A stretch of DNA of 58,502 nt from CAZTHL01 sp964613585 (GTDB lineage Bacteria > Pseudomonadota > Alphaproteobacteria > DSM-16000 > Inquilinaceae), in assembly GCA_964613585.1 (NCBI GenBank), contig CAZTHL010000011.1, positions 1 to 58,502 on the forward strand. The letters run 5' to 3'. A program made the position numbers and the translations under genes. Under the pieces are notes generated by a model that made no database searches, was not told the DNA's origin, and was given only the letters and a program-made list of their open reading frames with translations. Numbering within the stretch: position 1 is the first letter of the stretch; each line of letters opens with the position of its first letter. Of this stretch, positions 25,566-34,338 are shown piece by piece.

Positions 25566-27467
25566 TCAGCGGCCGAGCGCGATGAGGATGTCGAGCATCT
25601 CGCTGGCTGCCTGCACGAGGCGCGCCGAGGCGGCATAGGCGTTCTGGTACTGGACCATGTTGGCCAGCTCCTCGTCCTGGTTGACCCCGGAGACCTCGAG
25701 CGCCTTGCCCTTCAGGTTCTCGTGCAGGAAGCTCTGGAAGGTGAGCTGCTCGTCGGCCGCCGCCGCCGCGTTGGCGTTGAACGACAGCATGGTCTCGCCG
25801 TAGCCGGCCAGCGTCGTGGCGGCCGCCGGCGTACCGTTGGGCACGGTCGGGAAGGTCAGGTTCCGGTCGAACAGGCCGGCCAGCTGCTGGGCGATCTCGT
25901 TGTCGCCCTCGCCCAGCCGGTAGGCCGGCGTGCCGCCGGTCGGCCGGGCCACGCCGCGCGACAGATAGGCCGGATCGTCGACCAGCTGCTGGCGCACCCG
26001 GATCGTGTCGGAGACGCCGAGCGCCTGCGGATCGCCCTGGCCGGCCAGGTTGGCGCCGGCGGCAAAGCCGGACAGCGCCGGCTCCGGCGTCTCCATCAGG
26101 TCGTTGAGGCCGAAGAAGCTGGAGAAGCCGAGATAGGTGCCGGACACGCTCAGGCTGGTGTCGCCGGCGTCGTTGAAGGCGACCGCGACATCGCCCTGAT
26201 TCGCCGCCGCGCCGCTGTCGACGAAGGCGACCCGGTAGCCGCTGTCGATCTCCAGGCCGAGCTGGCCGTCCGGGGTGACCGCGGCGTTACCGAACGCGCC
26301 GAGGCCGCCGTCGATCGTCGTGGCCACGGCGTTGATCGAATAGGTGCCGGCGGCCAGGGTGGTGGTCGCCACCGAGTCGCCGTTGGCGTCAAGCACGACG
26401 ACCTCGACGCTCTCGCCGGCGCCGATCGTGATCTGCTGTGCCGCGGGATCGGCGAACTGGCGGCTGCCGGTGACGGTCGGCCCGGCCCCAAGGCCGAGGC
26501 CCATGGGCGTGTTCGAGCCGCGGTTGTGCACCCGGTTCAGCTCGTCGCGCAGCGCCACCGAGAGGTTGTCGAGCTGCATGGTCAGCGCCGGCAGGGTCGC
26601 GTCGCGCATGTCGACCAGCCCCTTGAGCCGGCCGCTGTCCAGCTCGGTGGTGATGTCCGTGTTCGGGTCGCCGTTGACCAGGATGCCCGGGATGGTCGCC
26701 GGATAGGACTGGCTGGCGGCCATCGCCGTGGCGGCGGCGTAGTCGAGCGTCGCCGCCTGGTTGCCGTTGACCAGCGTCCGGCCGGACTTGGTCAGCACGG
26801 TGACCTGGCCGTCGGAGCGCTCGAAGTACTGGATGCCCATCTCCCGCGCGACCGCGTTGATCGCCTGGTCGCGCTCATCCTCGAGATCGGCGGTCGACAG
26901 GCCGAGGCTGCGGTTGCTGGCGATCCTGGCGTTCACCTCGGCGATCACGCCGAGCGTCGCGTTGATCTGCTGCACCGACGAGGCGATCTCGCTGTCGGCC
27001 TGGCCGCGCAGGGCCTGGACTTGGCCGGCCATGTCGTTCAGCCGGCGCGCCACGGCCTGGGCGGCGTTGACCGCGGCGAACCGGTTCGAGGACAGCTCCG
27101 GCGTCGTGCCGAGCGCCTCCATGGCGGTCGACAGCCGGGTGATCTCGGCGCCGATCGAGCTGTCGTCGCGGAGCGAGCCGAACAGCTCCTGGGTCCGGTC
27201 GAAGTATTCGGCCGACACCTGGGCGTAGCCGAGCGCCGAGCTCTCGCGCCGCAGGTCGCGGACCAGGAATTCGTTGACCTGGCGCTCGATGGCGGCGATC
27301 TCGACGCCCTGGCCCTGGCCGCCCACGATCACGGACTGCTGGTCGACCACCTTGCGCGAGTAGCCCTCGGTGTTGAGGTTCGCCAGGTTGCTCGAGGTCA
27401 CCGCGAGCGCCGACTGATTGACCTGGAGGCCGGTCAGGGCGTTGCGCATGGTCAAGGCGATGGACAT
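25566..27467 (-). CDS. flgK: Hook-filament junction protein FlgK
   Basis: A 633-residue FlgK (HAP1). The N-terminal rod-type motif (MRNALTGLQVNQSALAVTSSNLANLNTEGYSRKVV) and the C-terminal helix (NQDEELANMVQYQNAYAASARLVQAASEMLDILIALGR) are complete. I chose ATG at 27467; a GTG three codons earlier leaves no room for a ribosome site. It lies 45 bp after flgN, whose product is its export chaperone. Confidence 0.95.
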   Translation of the reverse strand: MSIALTMRNALTGLQVNQSALAVTSSNLANLNTEGYSRKVVDQQSVIVGGQGQGVEIAAIERQVNEFLVRDLRRESSALGYAQVSAEYFDRTQELFGSLRDDSSIGAEITRLSTAMEALGTTPELSSNRFAAVNAAQAVARRLNDMAGQVQALRGQADSEIASSVQQINATLGVIAEVNARIASNRSLGLSTADLEDERDQAINAVAREMGIQYFERSDGQVTVLTKSGRTLVNGNQAATLDYAAATAMAASQSYPATIPGILVNGDPNTDITTELDSGRLKGLVDMRDATLPALTMQLDNLSVALRDELNRVHNRGSNTPMGLGLGAGPTVTGSRQFADPAAQQITIGAGESVEVVVLDANGDSVATTTLAAGTYSINAVATTIDGGLGAFGNAAVTPDGQLGLEIDSGYRVAFVDSGAAANQGDVAVAFNDAGDTSLSVSGTYLGFSSFFGLNDLMETPEPALSGFAAGANLAGQGDPQALGVSDTIRVRQQLVDDPAYLSRGVARPTGGTPAYRLGEGDNEIAQQLAGLFDRNLTFPTVPNGTPAAATTLAGYGETMLSFNANAAAAADEQLTFQSFLHENLKGKALEVSGVNQDEELANMVQYQNAYAASARLVQAASEMLDILIALGR

Positions 27468-27512
27468 GGTCGGCACTTCCGTTGGCTTCTGCCTCTGCCG
27501 GCGTCGCTGCCG

Positions 27513-28049
27513 CTAGAGGATCTGGTTGAGCTTCACCGAGACGGCCGAACGCTGGCGCTGCGGACGGATGCCGTCTGGCGTGTAGCCGAGCGAGCACTGC
27601 TGCTGCACGGCCTCGACGATGCTGGAGAGCAGCCGCTCGTTGGCTGCCGCGGCGCCGCGCAGCGCCGCCTTGTTGCGGATCAGCACGAGGTTGAGGCGCT
27701 CGGCGGCGCGGGTCAGCGCCTGGCGCAGCGCCGGCGCCACCGCGGCCAGGTAGGCCGAGCCCAGCTTGATCTCGCGCAGATGCCGCTCGTAGGCGTCGAT
27801 GGCCATCTGCTTGGGCGCCTGCAGATCGACGACCCCGCGCACCTCCATCCGGCGCAGCACGGCCATCTCCTCCTCGAGCAGATCGGCAAGCCGCTCGACG
27901 GTCTCCAGCATCTGCCGGGCTCGCCGGTTCTCGGGCGTGTCGGGGATCGTGCCGTCGGGATCCGCCCGATCGGCCACGGCCTCCGGATCGAGGGCGAGGG
28001 CGAGGGCGGGGATCGCCTCGGCCTGCGCGGGCTGGGCCTGGGTGTCCAT
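27513..28049 (-). CDS. flgN: FlgN-family export chaperone
   Basis: A 178-residue helical protein. A Pro/Ala-rich start precedes a FlgN-like helical hairpin with heptads (MLETVERLADLLEEEMAVLRRMEVRGV, about 45-75) and the conserved K-x-x-x-x-x-YE segment (APKQMAIDAYERHLREI). FlgN chaperones FlgK and FlgL, the next two genes. AGGAGG gives the ATG at 28049, which overlaps the flgJ stop (TGATG). Confidence 0.82.
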   Translation of the reverse strand: MDTQAQPAQAEAIPALALALDPEAVADRADPDGTIPDTPENRRARQMLETVERLADLLEEEMAVLRRMEVRGVVDLQAPKQMAIDAYERHLREIKLGSAYLAAVAPALRQALTRAAERLNLVLIRNKAALRGAAAANERLLSSIVEAVQQQCSLGYTPDGIRPQRQRSAVSVKLNQIL

Positions 28050-28378
28050 CACGGTGCCTCCTGCAGCTTGAGGATCTCGGCCGCGACGCTGTCGGCGATG
28101 CCGAGGCCGCCCGAGCGGGCGATCATCCGTCCGTACTGGTCGAGCATGACCGAGCGAAACATCTCCTCGGTCTTGCCGCCGCCGAAGGGGCCGTCCGTGC
28201 GGATGCCGGCGAACATGTGGCTCAGCATCTGCGCCAGGAAGACCGCCTCGAAATCCTCGGCCGCCTGCCGGGCGGCCTCGGGATCGTGCGCCCGCGGCTC
28301 GGCGCCGAGGCCCGGAAGCAGGCTCTGCGGCGACAGCGCCAGCTCGGCGGCCGGGGAGGAAAGACCAAGCCCGCTCAT
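28049..28378 (-). CDS. flgJ: Rod-binding protein FlgJ (single domain)
   Basis: A 109-residue protein equal to the N-terminal rod-binding domain of FlgJ: ARQAAEDFEAVFLAQMLSHMFAGI (about 36-59), GGKTEEMFRSVMLDQYGRMIARSGGLGIAD. The muramidase domain of enteric FlgJ is absent, as in many alphaproteobacteria. Its ATG overlaps the flgI stop by one base (TGATG), and its stop overlaps the flgN ATG in the same way, implying translational coupling. A much longer overlapping frame exists but is antisense-like composition and not flgJ. Confidence 0.88.
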   Translation of the reverse strand: MSGLGLSSPAAELALSPQSLLPGLGAEPRAHDPEAARQAAEDFEAVFLAQMLSHMFAGIRTDGPFGGGKTEEMFRSVMLDQYGRMIARSGGLGIADSVAAEILKLQEAP

Positions 28379-29553
28379 CACATCACCTCGATTTCCGCCT
28401 GCAGCGCGCCGGCGGCCTTGATCGATTGCAGGATGGAGATCATGTCGCGGGGGCCGACGCCGAGGGCGTTCAGGCCCTGCACCAAGTCCTGCAGCGTCAC
28501 GCTCTCCGCGACGATGCCGAGGCGGTTCTCCTCGCCCTGGTCGACGTCGATGTCGGTGCGCGGCACCACCGCCGTGGCGCCATCGCCGAACGGATTGGGC
28601 TGGGACACCTGGGGCGTCTCGGTGATGCGCACGGTGAGGTTGCCCTGGGCCACCGCCACCGTGCTGATGCGCACGTTCTCGCCCATGACCACGACGCCGG
28701 TGCGCTCGTCGATGACGATGCGGGCGATCTGGTCGGGCTCGACGAGCAGCTGCTCGATGTCCGTGATCAGCCCGACCACGTCGCCGCCGCGTTCGGCCGG
28801 CAGGGTCATCTCCACGGTGCCGGGGTCGGTCGCGAGCGCGATCGTCTCGCCCTCGAAGGCGTTGATCGCGTCCATGATGCGACGCGCGGTGGTGAAGTCG
28901 GGATTGCGCAGGGACAGGCGCAGGCGGCCGAGCTCGGACAACGCGAACGGGATCTCGCGCTCGACGATGCCGCCGCCGGCGATGCGCCCGGTCGTCGGCA
29001 CCCCCTGGACCACGGTCTCCGCGGCGCCCTGGATGCTGAAGCCGCCGACCGATACCGGCCCCTGCGCGACCACGTAGACCTCGCCGTCGGCGCCCAGCAG
29101 CGGCGTCACCAGCAGGGTGCCGCCGAGCAGGCTCTCGGCGTTGCCGAGCGACGAGACGGTCACGTCGATCGTGCTGCCCTGCCGTGAGAAGGGCGGCAGC
29201 GCGGCGGTGACCATGACCGCGGCCACGTTCTCGGTGTCGAGATCCTCGTCGCGGATGTTGACCCCGAGGCGCTCGAGCATGCCGAACAGGCTCTGCTCGG
29301 TGAACGGGGTGTCGCCCAGATCGTCGCCGGAGCCGTTGAGGCCGACCACGAGCCCGTAGCCGACCAGAAGGTTGTCGCGAACCCCCTCGAACTCGACAAT
29401 GTCCTTGATTCGCGATTGGGCGAGCGCCGGGCCGACCCCGAGCAGCGTCGCCAGGGCGGTCACCACCACGACGGTGATCAGGCACCGGGGCGACGGCCGG
29501 CGTCGCGCCAGCGGTCGCGTCGGCGGGCTCGGGATGCAGGCGTGAGCGAGCAT
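28378..29553 (-). CDS. flgI: Flagellar P-ring protein FlgI
   Basis: A 391-residue P-ring subunit with a signal peptide (hydrophobic core about 25-42, cleavage after ALA-Q, ...GPALAQSRIKDIVEFEGVRDN). Family hallmarks: LVGYGLVVGLNGSGD, FTEQSLFGMLERLG, GTLLVTPLLGADGEVYVVAQG, TARRIMDAINAFEG, and the C-terminal LQDLVQGLNALGVGPRDMISILQSIKAAGALQAEIEVM. It forms the periplasmic bushing around the rod. First gene of flgI-flgJ-flgN-flgK-flgL-fliW, with a sigma-54 promoter just upstream and divergent from fliX, the same arrangement as in Caulobacter. Confidence 0.97.
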   Translation of the reverse strand: MLAHACIPSPPTRPLARRRPSPRCLITVVVVTALATLLGVGPALAQSRIKDIVEFEGVRDNLLVGYGLVVGLNGSGDDLGDTPFTEQSLFGMLERLGVNIRDEDLDTENVAAVMVTAALPPFSRQGSTIDVTVSSLGNAESLLGGTLLVTPLLGADGEVYVVAQGPVSVGGFSIQGAAETVVQGVPTTGRIAGGGIVEREIPFALSELGRLRLSLRNPDFTTARRIMDAINAFEGETIALATDPGTVEMTLPAERGGDVVGLITDIEQLLVEPDQIARIVIDERTGVVVMGENVRISTVAVAQGNLTVRITETPQVSQPNPFGDGATAVVPRTDIDVDQGEENRLGIVAESVTLQDLVQGLNALGVGPRDMISILQSIKAAGALQAEIEVM

Positions 29554-29583
29554 GGGGCGTCTCCGGAAGGGTTGCCCCGGTCA

Positions 29584-29599
29584 TGCGAAGCCTGTGCCA
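29584..29599 (-). promoter_or_regulatory. Sigma-54 promoter of the flgI operon
   Basis: Minus strand TGGCAC-AGGCT-TCGCA: consensus -24 element, exact spacing, one mismatch in the -12 element. The predicted start near 29573 is about 20 bases before the flgI ATG. Confidence 0.65.
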
Positions 29600-29669
29600 C
29601 GGGTGACGGCGCGCAAAGGCCCGATTTGTCCGGCATTTTTCGCGTCTTGCCGGGGCCGCGCGGGGCGGC

Positions 29670-29707
29670 CGGCAAGCCTTGCCAGCCCCGGCCGGCAAGT
29701 CTTTCCC
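29670..29707. promoter_or_regulatory. FlbD/ftr-like palindromes upstream of flgI
   Basis: CGGCA-AGCCT-TGCCA (29670-29684, nine of ten) and CGGCA-AGTCT-TTCCC (29693-29707, eight of ten) lie 70-110 bp upstream of the flgI sigma-54 promoter. Both also sit just before the fliX CtrA box, so they could affect both genes. Confidence 0.5.
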
Positions 29708-29719
29708 GGCCGGTGGCGA

Positions 29720-29734
29720 TTTACGCCGGCTTAA
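29720..29734 (+). promoter_or_regulatory. Candidate CtrA box upstream of fliX
   Basis: TTTA-CGCCGGC-TTAA: seven of eight matches with exact N7 spacing, 63 bp upstream of the fliX ATG. fliX is CtrA-controlled in Caulobacter. Confidence 0.6.
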
Positions 29735-29796
29735 GGGTGACCGTCGCAGGCTCGTGCCGGGACATGATCAACGGCATATTGACCGGCGGAGGGACG

Positions 29797-30219
29797 ATGA
29801 AGGTCGAGGGGCCCTTTCCGTTGCGCGCCACGGCGCCGCGGCGCCGATCGTCCGCGGCGGCGGGCGGCTCGCCGTTCGTCGACGCGCTACCAGCCGAGCC
29901 GGCGCCGTCCGCGCCCATGGGCGGCAGGCCGACGACCGCCATCGGCGCGGTCGACGCGCTGTTCACGATCCAGGAGCACGACAGCGCCGCCGGCCGTCGC
30001 AAGCGTGCCTGTGCCCGGGCGGCCGGGCTGCTCGACAGCCTGGACGATCTGCGCCACGCCCTCCTGCTCGGCGTGCTGCCGGAGCGTGAGCTCTCGGACC
30101 TGGCGCGGGCCATCGGCGAGCGGCGCGAGGCGGGAACCGACCCCGGCCTAGACGAGGTGCTGGACGAGATCGACCTGCGGGTTCAGGTGGAGCTCGCGAA
30201 GTTCGCTGCCACGCCATAA
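29797..30219 (+). CDS. fliX: Flagellar regulator FliX
   Basis: A 140-residue FliX, the alphaproteobacterial factor that couples early basal-body assembly to FlbD, the sigma-54 activator. The N-terminal half is Ala/Pro-rich. The conserved C-terminal half reads AAGLLDSLDDLRHALLLGVLPERELSDLARAI, then DPGLDEVLDEIDLRVQVELAKF (about 118-136), matching the family's LDxLRxGLLxG and LxxILDEIELRAxVELAK. GGAGGG selects the ATG at 29797 over one at 29764. It is divergent from flgI. FlbD itself is not in the window and probably lies beyond fliH to the left. Confidence 0.93.
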   Translation: MKVEGPFPLRATAPRRRSSAAAGGSPFVDALPAEPAPSAPMGGRPTTAIGAVDALFTIQEHDSAAGRRKRACARAAGLLDSLDDLRHALLLGVLPERELSDLARAIGERREAGTDPGLDEVLDEIDLRVQVELAKFAATP

Positions 30220-30226
30220 TAGCAGC

Positions 30227-30247
30227 GGCTCCGACGCCGTCGAAGCC
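30227..30247 (+). terminator. Possible terminator after fliX
   Basis: GGCT-c-CGAC-gcc-GTCG-a-AGCC forms an 8-bp stem with one internal mismatch, 8 bp after the fliX stop; TTTT follows 7 bases later. Confidence 0.4.
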
Positions 30248-30276
30248 ACGAGCTTTTCCAATAACTTCACGAAGAA

Positions 30277-30290
30277 CGGCTCGCGAGCCG
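30277..30290. repeat. 14-bp palindrome upstream of dksA promoter
   Basis: CGGCTCGCGAGCCG is a perfect palindrome that ends 4 bp before the -35 of the dksA promoter. It could be an operator or part of the fliX 3' end structure. Confidence 0.4.
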
Positions 30291-30294
30291 CGAG

Positions 30295-30323
30295 TTGTCC
30301 CCGACGATGGCTATGCCTATATT
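30295..30323 (+). promoter_or_regulatory. Sigma-70 type promoter of dksA
   Basis: TTGTCC, 17 bp, TATATT: a good housekeeping promoter with ideal spacing, about 58 bp upstream of the dksA ATG. Confidence 0.6.
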
Positions 30324-30380
30324 CCGCCCTGTCCGGCCGGGAACGACCTGGACCGGGGCGCGACGAGATAGGCAAGCGCG

Positions 30381-30815
30381 ATGTCGAGCACGCTTCTCCC
30401 CCCGGACTATCGTCCGTCGGAAGCGGAAGAGTTCATGAACCCGATCATGCGGGAACATTTCCGACTCCGCCTGCTGCGCTGGCGGGCCGAGCTGCTTCAG
30501 GAGTCGACGGACACGCTGCAGGGATTGCAGGAGGACAGCAGCACCGCGCCCGATCTGACCGATCGGGCCACGCTGGAGGCCGATCGGGCGCTCGAGCTGC
30601 GCACCCGCGATCGTGAGCGGAAGCTGATCTCGAAGATCGACGCCGCGCTGCAACGGATCGAGGAGAACTCCTACGGGTATTGCGAGGAGACGGGCGAGCC
30701 GATCGCCATCAGCCGGCTCGAGGCCCGGCCGATCGCCACGCTGAGCGTCGAGGCGCAGGAGCGGCACGAGCGCCTGGAGCGCACCCAGCGCGAGGGCACC
30801 CCGCGCGAGGAGTGA
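30381..30815 (+). CDS. dksA: DksA/TraR-family RNA polymerase-binding regulator
   Basis: A 144-residue DksA. Coiled-coil helices (about 20-80) carry the secondary-channel tip, and the C-terminal zinc-finger region reads GYCEETGEPIAISRLEARPIATLSVEAQERHE. Only one of the four classical zinc cysteines is present (Cys in GYCEETG); the others are Thr, Ser and Ala or similar. This degenerate finger is known in alphaproteobacterial DksA. The protein modulates RNA polymerase with ppGpp. It is separated from fliX by its own sigma-70 promoter and is probably not a flagellar gene proper. Confidence 0.92.
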   Translation: MSSTLLPPDYRPSEAEEFMNPIMREHFRLRLLRWRAELLQESTDTLQGLQEDSSTAPDLTDRATLEADRALELRTRDRERKLISKIDAALQRIEENSYGYCEETGEPIAISRLEARPIATLSVEAQERHERLERTQREGTPREE

Positions 30816-31058
30816 GACGCTCGTTCAGCCGCGTCCGCACCGAACCTCTCGCGTCTGGCTCGCCCTTCGCGGTTACCCGGCGATGGCCATGCGCCCGGAA
30901 GGTCCTTGACCACGGTCCCATCGATATGGTGGCCTGCATCGGCCCGAACCGCCTTGCCGGCTGTCCCGAGAGGGTCTCGACGGGGCATGCGGGCAACGGG
31001 GCATGCGGGGCCGGTGCAAATGCCGGTATTGCGGTGCCGTGCACAAGGCGGGCGATGC

Positions 31059-31086
31059 CGTCTCGTCACACCCGTCTCGTCACACC
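31059..31086. repeat. 14-bp direct tandem duplication
   Basis: CGTCTCGTCACACC occurs twice without a gap. It lies in the 467-bp gap between dksA and the next gene (30816-31282). That gap has no other supported feature apart from a GGGCATGCGG-type repeat near 30983-31008. Confidence 0.85.
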
Positions 31087-31282
31087 CGAAAACGCCGACA
31101 CTGGCCGGCGCGCCTGGATCTCACCGCGCTCCGGCTGTTCCCGCTGGAGGCGTCCGCGTCTGGGGGCGTCCGTGTCGTGCCTGCCTGCCCGTGGCCCGGG
31201 CCGCGCCGCGTCGCTTTCGACAGCCGGGGCCAGCCGCAGGCCCGGCCGCGGCCTTTGGCCGAGCCGGGCGGGGCTTCAGGCT

Positions 31283-31486
31283 TCAGCTCACGGCCTCGGC
31301 CTGCTCAAGCAGGTGAACGACCTCGCTTTCATTGCCCCAGAGCTGCTTCAGCAGCTGGGTCTCGGCGTGGCCGCGGCGCTTCCGGACACCGACATAGAGG
31401 GCGCCTTCGACCGACTTGACCTTCATGCCGCGAAGCCGGGCATTGGTCAGCCAGTTCTCCGCATCGAAGTCTGTCAACGTTGCCAT
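31283..31486 (-). CDS. Small conserved-looking protein of unknown function
   Basis: A 67-residue protein, MATLTDFDAENWLTNARLRG at its start, mixed charge and without a membrane segment or signal. It is preceded by a strong GGGGGAGG ribosome site and a sigma-70 type promoter (31551-31579), which is why I call it a gene. The sequence has normal amino-acid composition (not the Arg/Pro/Ala excess of spurious frames in this GC-rich DNA). The middle (GMKVKSVEGALYVGVRKRRG) suggests a small alpha/beta fold. I do not recognise the family. Confidence 0.6.
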   Translation of the reverse strand: MATLTDFDAENWLTNARLRGMKVKSVEGALYVGVRKRRGHAETQLLKQLWGNESEVVHLLEQAEAVS

Positions 31487-31550
31487 CGCCTCCCCCGTAG
31501 TGATCTTGCCGCGTCGGGCAACGCACGCCTCTCGACCTTAGGTAACGATC

Positions 31551-31579
31551 AGTATATCACCGTGCTCCGACGATTTCCA
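31551..31579 (-). promoter_or_regulatory. Sigma-70 type promoter of the 67-residue gene
   Basis: On the minus strand TGGAAA, 17 bp, TATACT, in a lower-GC patch 65 bp upstream of the ATG. The rest of 31487-31870 shows no gene. Confidence 0.5.
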
Positions 31580-31850
31580 TTAGCTAAGGCTGAATCAGCG
31601 TTCGTTCAAATCGAATTTCCGCGAAAAAAGGCCTTGATTGCTGTCCTGCAGCATCAGCGCATGCGGATATTGCGGTGCGGCAAAGCGCCGTTAATTCCTC
31701 CAGCGTTTCATTTCTGCGAAACCTTCGTGAACGGGTGCCAGAGTGCCGCGCCCGGGGGGCCGCGCCGGGGGCCGACCGCGGGCCGGACAGCCGAGCGGCC
31801 GGAACGGAGGGTCCGTTCCGGCCGACCAGCCGTGGGCGCTGCGGCCCCGG

Positions 31851-31885
31851 TCAGAAGGGGAAGATCCCGATCAGAAGGGGAAGAT
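31851..31885. repeat. Duplicated 3' end of flgH
   Basis: TCAGAAGGGGAAGAT occurs at 31851-31865 and 31871-31885, a 20-bp period. The second copy encodes the final FlgH residues and stop; the first lies directly downstream. It is a local tandem duplication of the flgH stop region. Confidence 0.85.
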
Positions 31886-32629
31886 GATGTCGTAGAGCTG
31901 CTGGCCGTAGCGCGGCTGCTGCACGTCGGTCATCTGGCCGCGGCCGCCATAGGAGATGCGCGCCTCGGCGATCTTCTCGTAGCCGATGGTGTTGCGGGAG
32001 GTGATGTCCTCCGGCCGGATGACGCCGGCGATCTCCAGATCGCGGGCCTCGAAGTTGACCCGGACCTCCTGACGACCGTAGATCGCGAAGTTGCCGTTGG
32101 GCAGGACCTGGGTGATGATCGCGGCGACCTTGAGCTCGATCTGCTCGTCGCGGCTGATCTGCCCGGTGCCGGCGTAGGAGCCGTCGGCGCCGAAGTCGAT
32201 CAGTTCATCCGGGTTGATCTCGTCGGGCAGAACGTTGTCGAGCTGGCCCTCGAAGCCGAGGAATGCTCCAAGGCCGGCATCCTCGCCGCTCGATCGGCTC
32301 CGCCGGCTGTCGTTGTTCAGCGTGGCCTCGTCATCGATCTCGATCAGCACCGTCAGGATGTCGCCGATGGCCTTGGCGCGCTGGTCCCGAAAGAAGGCGC
32401 GCGAGCCGCTCTGCCACAGCGAGTTCGCCTGCCGCTCGGCCACCTCGGGCGCCGGCATGGGCAGGCGCACCGGGGTGTAGCCGGGCTGGGTCGTCGGGCT
32501 CTCGATCGGGGTCAGGGCCGGGGCCTGGCCGATGTTGGCGATGCGGTCGGCGGCGCCGCAGGCGCCGAGCGCCAGGGTGCCGAGGCCGAGGACGGCAAGC
32601 CGCTCCAGCCGTGCGCGACGCGTGCTCAT
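31871..32629 (-). CDS. flgH: Flagellar L-ring lipoprotein FlgH
   Basis: A 252-residue L-ring subunit. The N-terminus is a lipoprotein signal with lipobox LGAC (Cys24). Family motifs include SLWQSGSRAFFRDQRAKAIGDILTV (about 70-94), NPDELIDFGADG, and the closing YGQQLYDIIFPF. It forms the outer-membrane ring around the rod. Last gene of flgF-flgG-flgA-flgH; starts 27 bp after flgA ends. The terminal codons are duplicated just downstream. Confidence 0.96.
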   Translation of the reverse strand: MSTRRARLERLAVLGLGTLALGACGAADRIANIGQAPALTPIESPTTQPGYTPVRLPMPAPEVAERQANSLWQSGSRAFFRDQRAKAIGDILTVLIEIDDEATLNNDSRRSRSSGEDAGLGAFLGFEGQLDNVLPDEINPDELIDFGADGSYAGTGQISRDEQIELKVAAIITQVLPNGNFAIYGRQEVRVNFEARDLEIAGVIRPEDITSRNTIGYEKIAEARISYGGRGQMTDVQQPRYGQQLYDIIFPF

Positions 32630-32656
32630 CGTCTCTCCTCCGTCGGTTCTTCCGGC

Positions 32657-33526
32657 TCAGCGCAGGCTGGCCAGCTGGGTGGCAAGGCGCACGGTGACCG
32701 TCTCCGGCCCGGACACCACGGCGTCGATGGTCAGGTTGCTGTCGTTGTTGAGGACCCGGACGGCGTCGCCGCGGGCGCCGTCGTCGAGGGCCCGGCCGCG
32801 GGCGGTCAGCAGCATGCGGCCCTGGCGCAGCACCATGGTCACGGTGTCCCCACGGGAGACGATGATCGGCTCCTCGAGGTCGTGCAGCCGCACGGGCTCG
32901 TGCGCCGGGATGGTCCGACGCGGGCTCATGCCGATCATCTCCTCGGGATCGACGACGAGCTCGAGGGTGCGCCGGTCGGCCTCGATCTCGATCCAGCCGA
33001 TGTCCGCGGCGGTGATCACGTGCGGATGCCGCGCCCGGCGGACCAGCACCGGCAGCCGGATGGTCGGCGCCTCGTCCACCGACTCGTGTTCCGCCGCGTC
33101 GGCCGCCGCCCCGGAGGCCGAGCCATGCGCCGAAGGTCCCCGCCCGACGGCCCGATCGGGCCGATGCGCCCGGTCGATGAAGTCGGACAGGTCGTCGTGG
33201 ATGCCGGCCGCCAGGCTGGCCAGCTCCTCGGCGCCGGCGCGACGGATCTCGATCCGGCCCTGGCGTCGACCGGGCGTCCAGTCGACGCCGTAGGCGAGGG
33301 CGACCCGGACGATCCAGTCGGTCTCCAGCGTGACCGTGCGACCGGTCGCCGGAGCGCGGGCCACCTCGACCAGCGCCTGCTCGGCGGGCAGCCCCTCGAA
33401 CAGGTCGCCGAGGCGGATCCGGTCGCCGGCGACGACGACCTCGGAGCGCAGCCCGGCCGCCGATGCCGCGCCGACGGCGGCGACGAACAGCAGGGCCGCG
33501 CCCAGCATCACCATGATCTGCTTCAT
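32657..33526 (-). CDS. flgA: P-ring chaperone FlgA
   Basis: A 289-residue periplasmic chaperone for FlgI assembly. A signal peptide (about 1-23, ending AASA) is followed by a SAF-type domain. The C-terminal half has VLVRRARHPHVITAADIGWIEIE, then the family hallmark GMSPRRTIPAHEPVRLHDL (about 200-218) and VLRQGRMLLTARGRALDDGARGDAVRVLN. I use ATG 33526, preceded by GGAGG. An acidic/Ala insert lies at about 125-150. Gap to flgG is 14 bp. Confidence 0.93.
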   Translation of the reverse strand: MKQIMVMLGAALLFVAAVGAASAAGLRSEVVVAGDRIRLGDLFEGLPAEQALVEVARAPATGRTVTLETDWIVRVALAYGVDWTPGRRQGRIEIRRAGAEELASLAAGIHDDLSDFIDRAHRPDRAVGRGPSAHGSASGAAADAAEHESVDEAPTIRLPVLVRRARHPHVITAADIGWIEIEADRRTLELVVDPEEMIGMSPRRTIPAHEPVRLHDLEEPIIVSRGDTVTMVLRQGRMLLTARGRALDDGARGDAVRVLNNDSNLTIDAVVSGPETVTVRLATQLASLR

Positions 33527-33540
33527 GATCCGGAGCCTCC

Positions 33541-34326
<786 letters not shown>

Positions 34327-34338
34327 CGTGGATCTCCT

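Noticed and set aside
28379..29698. Long frame upstream of and fused to flgJ
   Set aside because: The N-terminal 440 residues are a shifted reading of flgI; only the last 109 residues (flgJ) are real, and the TGATG overlap defines its start.
30816..31282. Possible small gene in the dksA downstream gap
   Set aside because: All frames have extreme Arg/Pro content and no ribosome site; only short repeats are seen.
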